A stretch of DNA of 64,000 nucleotides from Paenibacillus glucanolyticus NBRC 15330 (GCF_004000885.1 NZ_BIMC01000017.1:59697-123696), one strand, 5' to 3'. Numbered from the stretch's first letter, positions 25,606 to 35,168 are shown. Program-made: numbers and translations. The notes: generated from the sequence alone by a model not told the origin.

Positions 25606-26922
25606 TTGAAGAGGCACTATAGAAAGAAGACGTTTCACGTTATGCTCCTGTTATTGTTAGCTTTCACGACCGTATTGAGCGCATGTTCCGGAGCTGGCGG
25701 CACTGCCGGAAAACCCGGCGAGGGCGGTAAGGTGGAAATTCAATTATGGAGCTCTGCTACAGCAGAAAACGCGAAGCCGATTGAGAATGCTATAGCGAAA
25801 TTCAATGAAAGCCAGGACGACATCGTAGTCAAGACACTCAGCAACCAGGATCATCAGAAACAATTAACCGCGATTTCAGGGGGCAGTGCTCCGGATATCA
25901 TCGTAACGCAGTGGAATAATATCGGCCCGTGGTCCGCTGCCGGTGCGGTACAGTCCCTAGAAGAATTCATCAAGCGCGACGGTTATGACACCAGTCAGAT
26001 CATTCCTGCGGCGCTGGATCGCATGAAGGTCAATCATGAGATATTCGGTCTACCGATCTCTATGAGCATGGCCAACAAATTGTTTTACAACAAACAAGCG
26101 TTTGAGGAAGCAGGGCTGACAGCTCCGCCGGAGACGCTTGAAGAGCTGTTCGCATATGCGAAGAAACTGACCAAGAAGGATGCTAAAGGAAACATCACGC
26201 AAATGGGCTTTATACCGGATTACCCTTGGATCGATAATGTCTTCTGGCCGATCATCTTCAACGGTTCATGGGATGACGGCAGCGGGAAGCTGACGGCGAA
26301 CCAGGAAGCGAATGTGAAGGCCATCGATTATCAAATGAATTATTATCGGGAATTCGGGCAGGAGAGCATCGATAAATTCAAATCGGGCATGGGCGGCCTC
26401 GAGACTCCGCAGGATCCGATCCTGACCGGCAAGCTGTCCATGATTATCGGCTGGGAGAACTGGTATGTGGAGCATCGCGGCGAGGATAAGGAAGTGGGAG
26501 TAGCACCATTCCCGTATCCGGCGGCGAACCCTGAGCTCAAAGGCTCCGGCATGGTCAGTCCGATTGCCATGTTCATTCCGTCCAAGGCGAAGCATCAGGA
26601 TGAGGCATGGAAGGTGATGCAGTACCTGCTCGGTGAGGACGTTCAGATTGAATACAGCATTGAGTTCGGTTCCATCCCGGTTCTAACGAAAGCACTCGAT
26701 AATCCGAAGCTTACGGAGAATCAAGAGGTGAAGGAACTGTGGGATTATTATGAAAGCGCTAAAAACCCGAATTTGAAGGGCTTCCCGAACAGTATCTACA
26801 TTAACGAATACTTGCAGACCTTGAACGAAGAGACGGAGAAGGCACTCAAAGGGCAGATAACGGCCCAGGAAGCAATGGATAATGTCGTGAACAAAATGCA
26901 GCCGATCGCAGACAAGAAATAA
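25606..26922 (+). CDS. CUT1-type sugar ABC transporter substrate-binding lipoprotein
   Basis: A 438-residue extracellular binding protein (SBP_bac_1 fold) with a lipobox (VLSAC) about 25 residues after the start. Recognisable segments are IQLWSSATAENAKPIENAIAKFN (read in parts), SGGSAPDIIVTQW and KLFYNKQAFEEAGL. It delivers a sugar or oligosaccharide to the two permeases encoded next. The start is TTG 25606, since GGAGG at 25592-25596 fits it and MKRHYRKK gives a normal signal peptide. The frame continues to ATG 25582. The ATPase is not encoded here, so a shared MsmX-type ATPase is probable. Confidence 0.9.
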   Translation: MKRHYRKKTFHVMLLLLLAFTTVLSACSGAGGTAGKPGEGGKVEIQLWSSATAENAKPIENAIAKFNESQDDIVVKTLSNQDHQKQLTAISGGSAPDIIVTQWNNIGPWSAAGAVQSLEEFIKRDGYDTSQIIPAALDRMKVNHEIFGLPISMSMANKLFYNKQAFEEAGLTAPPETLEELFAYAKKLTKKDAKGNITQMGFIPDYPWIDNVFWPIIFNGSWDDGSGKLTANQEANVKAIDYQMNYYREFGQESIDKFKSGMGGLETPQDPILTGKLSMIIGWENWYVEHRGEDKEVGVAPFPYPAANPELKGSGMVSPIAMFIPSKAKHQDEAWKVMQYLLGEDVQIEYSIEFGSIPVLTKALDNPKLTENQEVKELWDYYESAKNPNLKGFPNSIYINEYLQTLNEETEKALKGQITAQEAMDNVVNKMQPIADKK

Positions 26923-26934
26923 TCCTGATGATGC

Positions 26935-26980
26935 AAGGAGCGGTGAGCACGATGGTTTAGCAAGCAAGCCGCTCCTTTTG
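26935..26980 (+). terminator. Intra-operon hairpin between binding protein and permeases
   Basis: AAGGAGCGG (26935-26943) pairs with CCGCTCCTT (26969-26977), followed by TTTG. It sits directly after the binding-protein gene and probably attenuates read-through or protects the upstream transcript, giving more binding protein than permease. Confidence 0.65.
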
Positions 26981-27016
26981 CATGCTGTTGTTTTTTCACT
27001 TGGAGGTGAATGTCAC

Positions 27017-27946
27017 ATGGAACGTTTGGAACCCCGGAGCGGTATGAGAAGCAGGGAAAGGAAACGGCTGTTCATCGGACTTTTATTTTTAAGTCCCTGG
27101 ATATTCGGCTTTCTGGTCTTCCAGCTCTATCCGATCATCACGTCATTGTATTACAGCTTCACGGAGTACAACCTGTTTACCTCGCCTCAGTGGGTCGGAC
27201 TGGATAATTATGCGGATATGGCCCAAGACGGCAAGATGCTCTCATCTCTGTACAATACCGCATTCATGGCTTTGTTCGGATTCTTTCCGCAGCTTGCGTA
27301 CGCACTGGGCATTGCTCTGCTGTTGAATCAAAGCGTAAAAGGACTGTCCCTGTATCGGACGATTTATTTCCTGCCCACACTTGTCCCGGCTGTAGCGGGG
27401 TCATTGCTGTGGATTTGGCTGCTGAACGCGCAGTACGGTCTGGTCAATCAGATGCTGGGTGCGATCGGCCTGCCGGAGCCGAACTGGCTGATGGACGAGA
27501 ACTGGACCAAGCCTTCGCTGATTTTGATGGGTTTTTGGGGGACCGGAACCATTACGATCATGTATTTGGCGGCACTGCAGGAAGTGCCGAGGATGTATTA
27601 TGAGGCCGCTTCCATTGATGGAGCGAACAAATGGCACAAGTTCTGGCATATCACATTGCCCGCCATCTCGCCCATGACCTTCTTTCAGCTCATTATGGGG
27701 CTCATCGGCTCCTTCCAATATTTCTCCCAAGGCTATGTGTTTGCGGAATCAAGCAACCAGGCCATTGGCGGACCGGGGAACTCGATTTTGTTCTATGCGA
27801 TTTATTTGTTCCAAAATGCCTTCATGTTCCTGAAGATGGGGTACGCTTCAGCCATGGCATGGATATTGTTTGTGATTGTCCTGCTGCTGACCCTGTTAAT
27901 CTTCAAGACATCCAGCAGGTGGGTTTTCTATGGGGGTGAAAAATAA
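27017..27946 (+). CDS. Sugar ABC transporter permease (MalF/UgpA type)
   Basis: A 309-residue permease with six membrane segments and the cytoplasmic EAA loop YEAASIDGANKWHKFWHITLPAI (read in parts) that contacts the ATPase. GGAGGTGA upstream fits the ATG at 27017. The frame opens earlier at 26978 without ribosome site. It pairs with the next gene in a CUT1 transporter. Confidence 0.92.
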   Translation: MERLEPRSGMRSRERKRLFIGLLFLSPWIFGFLVFQLYPIITSLYYSFTEYNLFTSPQWVGLDNYADMAQDGKMLSSLYNTAFMALFGFFPQLAYALGIALLLNQSVKGLSLYRTIYFLPTLVPAVAGSLLWIWLLNAQYGLVNQMLGAIGLPEPNWLMDENWTKPSLILMGFWGTGTITIMYLAALQEVPRMYYEAASIDGANKWHKFWHITLPAISPMTFFQLIMGLIGSFQYFSQGYVFAESSNQAIGGPGNSILFYAIYLFQNAFMFLKMGYASAMAWILFVIVLLLTLLIFKTSSRWVFYGGEK

Positions 27947-28779
27947 TGAACACGGCATCCATCGGCAGAAAGATCCTCCCGCATCTGCTATTGATCATCG
28001 TTGGTCTGCTGTTTCTGGCACCCTTTGCGTGGCTGCTGCTGACGACCTTCAAGACGGAGGATGAAATCTTTGTCATTCCGATACAATGGATCCCCAAGGA
28101 ATGGATATGGGATAACTACGTGAATGCGGTCAGCATGATTCCGTTCATTAAATACACCTGGAACACCGTCGTGATTGCCTTGATGAGTGTTGCCGGCGTG
28201 GTCCTGTTGTCACCGCTGGTGGCGTACGGCTTTTCGCGAATTCAATTTAAAGGCCGAAACCTGCTGTTTATCCTGATGCTCAGCACGCTGATGCTTCCCA
28301 TGCAGGTAACCATGATACCGCTGTATGTTGTATTCAACAAAGTGAATCTGCTGAATTCCAACTGGCCCCTGGTGCTGTCCGCGTGGTTCGGTACGGGAAT
28401 GGCATACAATGTGTTTTTGATCCGGCAGTTTTTTAACGGCATTCCGATGGAGCTTACCGAATCTGCCAAAATCGACGGTGCGTCCGAGTTTCGCATCTAT
28501 ACCCAAATTGTGCTGCCGCTTGCCAAGCCGGCCCTTCTGACAATCGGACTGTTTACGTTTCTGGCCGCATGGGGCGATTTCCAGGGAGCGTTGATCTATC
28601 TTAACGACCAGGAGACATGGACACTGTCTATCGGGCTTAAGCAGTTTATTCGGGAGAATGGGGTGGCATGGGGGCCATTAATGGCAGCTGCTACGCTGTT
28701 TACGATTCCGATCATCATCCTGTATTTCTTCGTTCAGAAGAAGTTTATCGAAGGTATTACCATTACGGGGCTGAAGTAA
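27946..28779 (+). CDS. Sugar ABC transporter permease (MalG/UgpE type)
   Basis: A 277-residue permease with six membrane segments and the EAA loop TESAKIDGASEFRIYTQIVLP. Its ATG overlaps the stop of the previous permease by one base (TAATG), so the pair is translationally coupled. With the upstream binding protein it imports an amino sugar or oligosaccharide, to judge from the NanE gene that follows. Confidence 0.92.
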   Translation: MNTASIGRKILPHLLLIIVGLLFLAPFAWLLLTTFKTEDEIFVIPIQWIPKEWIWDNYVNAVSMIPFIKYTWNTVVIALMSVAGVVLLSPLVAYGFSRIQFKGRNLLFILMLSTLMLPMQVTMIPLYVVFNKVNLLNSNWPLVLSAWFGTGMAYNVFLIRQFFNGIPMELTESAKIDGASEFRIYTQIVLPLAKPALLTIGLFTFLAAWGDFQGALIYLNDQETWTLSIGLKQFIRENGVAWGPLMAAATLFTIPIIILYFFVQKKFIEGITITGLK

Positions 28780-28825
28780 GCGATCGATCACACATTTCAT
28801 TCTAAAACAGATGTAGGAGCTAATT

Positions 28826-29512
28826 ATGAGGCGAATGATTACAGATAGAGGATTAGTGGTGTCTTGTCAGGCATATGAGGGTGAGCCGCTGTTTGGGCCT
28901 CTGCATATGGCCGAAATGGCGAAAGCAGCCGTGCTCGGCGGCGCAATTGGCATTCGGGCCAATGGGACGGCCGATATTTCCGCGATTAAAGCGGCTGTTA
29001 ACGTTCCGGTTATCGGCCTGCTGAAACGGCAGGTCGAAGAGTATCCTGTTTACATCACGCCGACTCTGGAGGATGCCCTTGCTGTCCATGAGGCAGGCGC
29101 CGATATCGTGGCCATGGACGGGACGCGGAGACCGAGACCGGATGGAAGAACACTGAAAGAGGTTGTGGAGGAACTGATGGGTCAGGGGATCCATGTGATG
29201 GCAGATGTATCCACTTTGGAAGAGGGATTATATGCTGCCGATTTAGGCGTTCACTATATTTCCACGACGTTGTCGGGGTACACCTCGTACAGTCTCGACA
29301 CCCATAAACCGGATATCGGATTGGTTGCCCGGCTGGTGCAGGAAACGCGGCTCCCCGTTATAGCGGAGGGCAGGTTTACCAGCGCAGATGAGATGATTCA
29401 GGCTCTCAATGCCGGTGCCAGGTTTGTTGTGGTCGGCAGTGCGATTACACGCCCCCAGGACATTACCGAGCGTTATCGGAAGTCGATTGAAGCTGCAGTG
29501 GATTTGAACTAG
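28826..29512 (+). CDS. nanE: N-acetylmannosamine-6-phosphate 2-epimerase
   Basis: Converts ManNAc-6-phosphate to GlcNAc-6-phosphate in the cytoplasm, the entry of sialic acid or ManNAc into GlcNAc metabolism. The 228-residue TIM barrel starts with GLVVSCQAYEGEPLFGP, has IGLLKRQVEEYPVYITPT, VAMDGTRRPRPDG, MADVSTLEEG and VIAEGRF, all typical of NanE. It is the last metabolic gene of the ABC operon. No sialate lyase (nanA), nagA or nagB is present in the window, so the sugar imported may be ManNAc itself or a ManNAc-containing fragment. Confidence 0.95.
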   Translation: MRRMITDRGLVVSCQAYEGEPLFGPLHMAEMAKAAVLGGAIGIRANGTADISAIKAAVNVPVIGLLKRQVEEYPVYITPTLEDALAVHEAGADIVAMDGTRRPRPDGRTLKEVVEELMGQGIHVMADVSTLEEGLYAADLGVHYISTTLSGYTSYSLDTHKPDIGLVARLVQETRLPVIAEGRFTSADEMIQALNAGARFVVVGSAITRPQDITERYRKSIEAAVDLN

Positions 29513-29690
29513 GGAAAGCGCAGGGGGAGTACCACAGCAAAGATAAAGATACTTGAAGGCATGTAAGGAGGTGAGATGACGTAACGGAGTGAGCCTGCTG
29601 TGCCGGCAAGGATATAGGGAGAATGGATAGTCCGGCACGATGAAGAGCGGTGAGCGATCAGGAAGATTGATATGAGGAGGGTAATTCAAT

Positions 29691-31610
29691 ATGCGTTCTA
29701 TAAAACAGCGGATATCCTTAGCCATGATGTTGGTCATGATGTTCTCGATTGTTCCCTTAACGTATGCAGACGAGGCTCAATCGGGAGTTCGAAATCTGGC
29801 AAGAGATGCAACCTACACTTGGTCGGAAGCTCCCGAAAGTGCTTATCCCGATCCGGGAAACAAGCTGAATGACGGAATACACGGAACTCGCAACGTGCTT
29901 GATCCTGCATGGGTCGGGCATCTTCGCAAAAAAACGCGGGAGGTCGTGTTTGATCTGGGCGAACCCAAATCCATCTCGGGCATTAACGCGCGTTTTTTGC
30001 AGGATTGGCCGGGTTCAGCGATTCTGTTTCCCTTAACGGTATCGATGTACGTCTCGGACGATAATGTTCACTGGGCGAACTTGACGAATAAAGCAACACA
30101 GACATTATGGGTGGATGGTCCGCCTGTAGATGAAACTTACGCTTGGGATAGTCAAGCAGAGGGTGTACCCGGTTTTGATGAGGCGGAGTTCGCTTATGCG
30201 CGTTATGTGAAGGTGACCTTCTCTATGCATACAAGAGCCTGGACCTTCATCGATGAAATCGAGATCACCGGTACGGATGGCAAAGCTTCCGGCGCGGTCC
30301 AGCTTCCGGCGCAAGACTTCAACTATTTGCAGCCGGGAGAGGCAACTGCGGGCATTCATAATCTGTCCCTCTTGTACAATGGACAGTATGCGAATGGGGA
30401 AGGTGACTGGAGCAAGGAGGAGATCATTCCCCAGATCAGTTACGTGAACCAGGATGGAGAACCGGTGGATTGGCTCTTTGACGGGGTTCTTACGCTCGGG
30501 TTGATATCGCCGGATGGGCGTGACTATGGCGGCGGCGCGAACCTGAAGGACTGGAATTGGTACCTTGACAAAACGTTTGACGCGGATGGTGAGATGTACC
30601 AGCTCAATGAAGCCACCAAGGAGGTAGGAGTCAAGCTGGGACAGCCTGACCACAAAACCAAAGTCGTTGTAATGATCCCGGATACAGGTGAGTATCAAAC
30701 CGACTTTGGTGACGTGGACGGAGATGGAATCTCCGAAAACTTTAATGGCGGGGCTATTGGCGAGGAGTCGGCCATGGCGAACAGGCAAAAGGCGATCCGC
30801 TGGTGGATGGACGAAGTGCTGCAGCGTTGGGACACTAACCAATACTCGAACCTGGAGCTGGTCGGTTTATACTGGTTGTCCGAACAGGTAAGCACAAGCG
30901 CTTCCGGACCGGATATGCTGAAATATGTGAATGGCCAAATTCATGACGAAGGACTGAAGTCTTTCTGGATCCCTCATTTCTTGGCTTATAAGAGTTATAT
31001 GTGGGATGAGGTCGGATTTGATGCGGTGGCATTCCAGCCGAACTATTTCTTCGAAGACATGGGTAATGAGCGTCTGGACGATGCGGCCTACACAGCCAAA
31101 CGGTTCGGAATGGGCGTTGAGATCGAATTTGACGGACGGATGTTGAGCGATCAAGTATTCCGTAACCGGTATAAGGAATATCTGGACGGAGGCGTAAAGT
31201 ACGGGTATATGAAGGATGCGTTCAAAGCGTATTACATGGGCTCCGGTCCGGTGTTGAGAGATGCGGCGACAAGCCAGGATCCGGATATCCGAATGATGTA
31301 TGACTGGCTGTATCAGTTTGTTAAAGGGACGTACCAGCTGGAAAATACCGGTTCTCTGCACCTGAAAGGGCTGGTGGATCAACTGGAGCAGGCAGGTGAA
31401 TTTGCGAACCAAGGGGCTGCCCGTTCGCTGGTTGCAAAGTTGGATTCGGTCATCCGCTTCGAAGAGAAAGGGAACAAGAAGCAGGCAGCCCACCATTTGG
31501 ACGGCTTTATGAAATTGCTGGATAGCCATAAGCAGAGTGGGGCGGTATCGGCCAGAGCCTATCCCTTGCTAAAGGCAAACGGCGAGTATTTGGCAAAGCA
31601 TTTGCAGTAG
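29691..31610 (+). CDS. Secreted DUF4855 protein with F5/8-type and FIMAH domains
   Basis: A 639-residue exported protein. It has a signal peptide (residues 1-26, cut near TYADE) and a discoidin-like carbohydrate-binding region (about 30-195, with RNLARDATYTWSE and ARYVKVTFSM). A DUF4855 region follows (about 205-540), with many aromatic and acidic residues (GLYWLSEQ, FWIPHF, GVEIEFDGR) as expected for a TIM-barrel glycosidase-like fold. A C-terminal FIMAH helical module (about 555-639) closes it. It probably acts on an extracellular polysaccharide whose product enters the upstream transporter. Enzymatic activity of DUF4855 is not established. A clear AGGAGG site precedes the ATG. Confidence 0.8.
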   Translation: MRSIKQRISLAMMLVMMFSIVPLTYADEAQSGVRNLARDATYTWSEAPESAYPDPGNKLNDGIHGTRNVLDPAWVGHLRKKTREVVFDLGEPKSISGINARFLQDWPGSAILFPLTVSMYVSDDNVHWANLTNKATQTLWVDGPPVDETYAWDSQAEGVPGFDEAEFAYARYVKVTFSMHTRAWTFIDEIEITGTDGKASGAVQLPAQDFNYLQPGEATAGIHNLSLLYNGQYANGEGDWSKEEIIPQISYVNQDGEPVDWLFDGVLTLGLISPDGRDYGGGANLKDWNWYLDKTFDADGEMYQLNEATKEVGVKLGQPDHKTKVVVMIPDTGEYQTDFGDVDGDGISENFNGGAIGEESAMANRQKAIRWWMDEVLQRWDTNQYSNLELVGLYWLSEQVSTSASGPDMLKYVNGQIHDEGLKSFWIPHFLAYKSYMWDEVGFDAVAFQPNYFFEDMGNERLDDAAYTAKRFGMGVEIEFDGRMLSDQVFRNRYKEYLDGGVKYGYMKDAFKAYYMGSGPVLRDAATSQDPDIRMMYDWLYQFVKGTYQLENTGSLHLKGLVDQLEQAGEFANQGAARSLVAKLDSVIRFEEKGNKKQAAHHLDGFMKLLDSHKQSGAVSARAYPLLKANGEYLAKHLQ

Positions 31611-31697
31611 CCTTTGACGGAAAATATGTTTGATGCCAAGCGAGCATGCATGGGGAAGCGGCAGAAATTTCCGCTTTTAGCCGGGAATAATGTGAAG

Positions 31698-31739
31698 GGA
31701 GCCCAAGGTATTCAGGGTTAATGGCCGTGGGCTCTTTTA
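31698..31739 (+). terminator. Terminator after the DUF4855 gene
   Basis: GAGCCCA (31699-31705) pairs with TGGGCTC (31728-31734), followed by TTTTAATAT. Confidence 0.75.
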
Positions 31740-31809
31740 ATATAAATCAGGATTTCGGGGTCAACAGCGATCGGAAGAATCTTTGTCTCGCAGCGTCCTT
31801 ATAACAGAC

Positions 31810-31855
31810 AAAGGGGTCGCCCTCAGGTCAAGTGACTGGGACGGCCCCTGTTTAT
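31810..31855 (-). terminator. Terminator after the patB-type gene
   Basis: On the minus strand AGGGGCCGTCCCAGTC pairs imperfectly with GACCTGAGGGCGACCCCT, followed by a short T-rich stretch. Confidence 0.6.
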
Positions 31856-31875
31856 CGTCAGATCGCTAATTGATT

Positions 31876-33057
31876 TTACGCTTTCCGCCATGCCTCGATG
31901 GCTTGATGCAGGCGAGACAGCGCCTCTTGAACGGTGGCGCGCGTACAAGCCAAGTTCATGCGCATAAAGCCCTCGCCATCCTTGCCGAAGGAAGCGCCGC
32001 TGTTTAATCCAAGTTTGGCCTCATGAACCAGGAAGCGGGTCAGCTCTTCGTGGGACAAGCCCATCTGCCGGAAATCGATCCATAGCAGGTAAGTAGCTTC
32101 CGGCATAAATACCTTCAGCTCAGGCAGGTGCTCTTGTGCGTAATTCCGAACAAGCTCCATGTTCCCGCGAATGTATACCAGGAGCTCATCCAGCCATGGC
32201 TCGCCCTCACGATAAGCGGCCTCGGTGGCAGCAGCACCCATTGGTGTGATAGAGCCGATGGAGTATCGATTCAGTATTTTACGGAACTTGCTGCGCAGCT
32301 GGGCATTCGGAATGATCATGTTCGCCGTATTCAGGCCAGCGATATTAAACGTCTTGCTCGGTGCGGTGCAGATGATGGAACGCCCCTCGGCATCCTCCGA
32401 TAGAGCTGCGAATGGTGTATGGCCGCCTTGCTCGAATACAAGGTCCGCATGGATCTCATCGGATACAACGAGTACATCATATTGCTGGCACAGGGAGGCC
32501 AGACGCTCCAATTCCTCTTTGCTCCACACCCGGCCCACCGGGTTGTGCGGACTGCACAGAATGATCATTTTGACATTGCCGGTAGAGAAGCTGTTCTCCA
32601 GATCCTCAAAATCCATCGAGTAATCCCCATCTTCGCTCAGGCGAAGCGGATTATGTATAAGCTCACGCCCATGCTCCTGTACGACCCGGTAGAACGGCGG
32701 ATAAACCGGTGTCTGGATGACGACTTGGTCACCTGGCTCGGTGAATGCATCCACGATGAGGCTGAGTGCCGGAACCACACCCGGACAGAATTGAATCCAT
32801 TCCTGCTGGATCGTCCAGCTGTGGCGGTTCTTCATCCAATCAGCAATGGCCCCCCGGTACGACTCGGTCGGGAAGGTGTATCCGAACACACCGTGTTCCA
32901 CCCGTTTATGGAGTGCCTCAATGACAGCCGGCGGTGCTGAAAAATCCATGTCCGCCACCCACATCGGGAGCACATCGGGCGCGCCGAAGACGGTGGGAAC
33001 GTTATCCCATTTCTCACAGGCGGTTCGGTTACGGTCAATAGCAAGATCAAAGTTCAT
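31876..33057 (-). CDS. patB: PLP-dependent MalY/PatB-family aminotransferase or C-S lyase
   Basis: A 393-residue fold-type I PLP enzyme. The MalY/PatB subgroup is indicated by the start FDLAIDRNRTACEKWD and PMWVADMDFSAPPAVIEAL. CSPHNPVGRVW, VVSDEIHADLVF and the PLP-lysine in APSKTFNIAGL follow. PatB of B. subtilis is a cystathionine beta-lyase-like C-S lyase, and aminotransferase activity is possible too. AGGAGG precedes the ATG. It lies 35 bases after the AEC transporter gene and is probably co-transcribed. Confidence 0.85.
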   Translation of the reverse strand: MNFDLAIDRNRTACEKWDNVPTVFGAPDVLPMWVADMDFSAPPAVIEALHKRVEHGVFGYTFPTESYRGAIADWMKNRHSWTIQQEWIQFCPGVVPALSLIVDAFTEPGDQVVIQTPVYPPFYRVVQEHGRELIHNPLRLSEDGDYSMDFEDLENSFSTGNVKMIILCSPHNPVGRVWSKEELERLASLCQQYDVLVVSDEIHADLVFEQGGHTPFAALSEDAEGRSIICTAPSKTFNIAGLNTANMIIPNAQLRSKFRKILNRYSIGSITPMGAAATEAAYREGEPWLDELLVYIRGNMELVRNYAQEHLPELKVFMPEATYLLWIDFRQMGLSHEELTRFLVHEAKLGLNSGASFGKDGEGFMRMNLACTRATVQEALSRLHQAIEAWRKA

Positions 33058-33092
33058 ATGTAATTTCCTCCTAGTCAGAGCTGAATTAGCGG

Positions 33093-34016
33093 TTAAGCTA
33101 TAAATTTGGCTAATGTGATTAAGCCGGTAATCGTAATTACGTTTAGTATGGTCGATATCAGGACGGTTTGTGCAGCAAAATCAGGTTCATTTTGATATTC
33201 TTCCGCCAGAATGGATGAATTTACCCCGACCGGCATGCCGGAGGCGATAATGAGCGCTTGAGCCGGGATGCCTTTGAGCCCGAGGAGCAGTACAATCAGA
33301 ATGCCGATCGCAGGCGCAACCAGAAGACGCAGCAGAACGCTCAGATATACATCAAGGCGGCGCAGGCGAAGCGGATATTTGATAATCTGTGCGCCCAGCG
33401 TCAGCAGAGCGATTGCCACCATGGATTGGTCCGCATACGTAAGCGGCTGTGATATAAAGACCGGGAGCGGCAGAGCCAGGGCATGCAGCAGAATTCCGAT
33501 GACAAGGGCATAGGGTACGGGCATTTTCAAGAAGCCGATAATGGCTTGTTTGTATAACCCTTCCGTCTTGGCGCCTTGAATGGAAATAACTCCGTACGTG
33601 AACGTAAGGAGGCTCTGAAAGGACATGATGAGCGCTTGAACCGAGCCGGCCATCGGATCGCCCTTGAAGGCCAGATCATTGATCGGAAGGCCGTAATTGC
33701 CCGAGTTGTCCAGCAGCAGGCTATTGGTAAACGCAGCCTTCATACCCCGATTGAACCTGCGCTGTTTGGCAACCAGCGTGCTGATCAGGTAGAGGACACC
33801 GATATAGAGCGCATAGAACAAGGCCACCATGCCCAGCAGCTGCGGCGACATCTTGGATTCATACATACTCATAAATACGGCTGCAGGCGTAATGTAATAA
33901 AAGTTGATCTTCGCGAGTGTGTACAAATCGAGCTTAAAGGCATATTGCATAATGATGCCAAAGCCTATCAGGACAAAGATGGGGAGAACCACTTCGAGTA
34001 AAATGTCGGCGATCAT
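33093..34016 (-). CDS. AEC-family (auxin efflux carrier-like) transporter
   Basis: A 307-residue membrane protein with about ten hydrophobic segments and the AEC duplicated five-helix pattern, including FTNSLLLDNSGNYGLPINDLAF and IIASGMPVGVNSSILAEEY. Bacterial members move malate, malonate or other organic acids, and the substrate here is unknown. The ribosome site (GAAAGAAG) is weak. It is followed by the PatB-type gene on the same strand, and co-function with sulfur or amino-acid metabolism is only a guess. Confidence 0.88.
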   Translation of the reverse strand: MIADILLEVVLPIFVLIGFGIIMQYAFKLDLYTLAKINFYYITPAAVFMSMYESKMSPQLLGMVALFYALYIGVLYLISTLVAKQRRFNRGMKAAFTNSLLLDNSGNYGLPINDLAFKGDPMAGSVQALIMSFQSLLTFTYGVISIQGAKTEGLYKQAIIGFLKMPVPYALVIGILLHALALPLPVFISQPLTYADQSMVAIALLTLGAQIIKYPLRLRRLDVYLSVLLRLLVAPAIGILIVLLLGLKGIPAQALIIASGMPVGVNSSILAEEYQNEPDFAAQTVLISTILNVITITGLITLAKFIA

Positions 34017-34185
34017 GCTGTAGTCATCTTCTTTCCATGAGTGTTACCTTAAGGTGAATATCCGGCTGTTCGTGTTAGACCATGTCATTATATCATGACC
34101 ATGCAGTGTTGACACTTGATTCCGTATGGAAAACAGAATCGGGATTCCACCAACCTATGACCACGCTAGTTATGTTCGCATTACG

Positions 34186-34226
34186 CAAAAAGGGTGTCCC
34201 GTGGCCAGTGGCCAGGAAACACCCTT
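34186..34226 (-). terminator. Terminator after the SDR gene
   Basis: AAGGGTGT (34190-34197) and ACACCCTT (34219-34226) enclose TGGCCA-GTGGCCA repeats. On the minus strand it is followed by TTTTTGCG. The region 34017-34185 holds no other feature I can support. Confidence 0.8.
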
Positions 34227-34265
34227 GAATCAATATAGCAATATAACGCCAGCCTCAGCGCGTCT

Positions 34266-34985
34266 TTATTGCGGGTTTGTTGTCCAAATCCCGGCGGATT
34301 TGACAAATACCCGCTGCGGCAGCTTGAGTGCCGCCAGCACAAGCTCGGCCACATCTTCCGGCTGCATCATCCGGTCCTCGTCCCCAATCTTAAGACCGGC
34401 GTTAACGGCAAGATCCGTGTTGACAGTGCTTGGGGTCAGGGCGGTTACACGGATGTTATGTTTGCGTACCTCCTGCAGTACGGCTTCAGTCAGTCCCATA
34501 ACGGCAAATTTAGAAGCGTTGTAAGCAGACCCCGTGGCAAAACCACGCTCTCCGGCCGTGGAGGAGATGTTGACGATATCTCCCTTGTTATGCTCAATCA
34601 TGCCAGGCAGCGCTGCGCGCAGCATATAATAAGTGCCCATCAGATTGACATCAACGATGCGTTTCCATGCTTCCGGCTCCATATCCAGCAGATTCCCAAA
34701 CTGGGCAATCCCCGCATTGTTAATCAGAATGTCCACCGAGCCCAGCTCCATGTTCACCGCGGCAAAAGCTGCCTCTGCCTCACTTTGCACAGAAACATCG
34801 GCAACAGCAGCTACCGCTCTGACGCCATATTGTTCTACAATTAGGGCGCTAAGCGGCTCCAGGTCCGAGGCAGTGCGGGCAACGAGCCCAACATGTACGC
34901 CTTCCTTGGCAAGAGCGATGGCTAGGGCGCGTCCGATCCCTTTACCTGCACCCGTTATCAGGGCTGTTTTATTTTTTAGGCTCAT
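34266..34985 (-). CDS. Short-chain dehydrogenase/reductase (FabG-like)
   Basis: A 239-residue NAD(P)-dependent oxidoreductase of the classical SDR family. It has the cofactor motif TGAGKGIG, NNAG at the core, a catalytic Ser in ISSTAGERG, and YNASK with the catalytic Tyr and Lys. It resembles 3-ketoacyl-ACP reductases, but without fatty-acid neighbours the substrate is open. The start is ATG 34985 with AAGGAGTG upstream. The frame runs to 35123 without a better site. It is divergent from the methyltransferase gene. Confidence 0.9.
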   Translation of the reverse strand: MSLKNKTALITGAGKGIGRALAIALAKEGVHVGLVARTASDLEPLSALIVEQYGVRAVAAVADVSVQSEAEAAFAAVNMELGSVDILINNAGIAQFGNLLDMEPEAWKRIVDVNLMGTYYMLRAALPGMIEHNKGDIVNISSTAGERGFATGSAYNASKFAVMGLTEAVLQEVRKHNIRVTALTPSTVNTDLAVNAGLKIGDEDRMMQPEDVAELVLAALKLPQRVFVKSAGIWTTNPQ

Positions 34986-35086
34986 GACCTTCACTCCTTC
35001 ACATAAATAAAAAATATGGTTTCGTTGACCAGTATACCCTGATCCTATACCAACTACCAAATGTGGCGATCCATCGACTGGGAATT

Positions 35087-35095
35087 TGTTATAAT
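35087..35095 (+). promoter_or_regulatory. Extended -10 promoter for the methyltransferase gene
   Basis: TGTTATAAT is a perfect extended -10 element 74 bases before the ATG. No good -35 is seen, as expected for extended -10 promoters. Confidence 0.55.
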
Positions 35096-35168
35096 CGTAG
35101 CAGCATGAAAGCATGAAATACATAACCGTTCATTTGATTACAGGAATACAGGAAGTGGAGGATCAACT

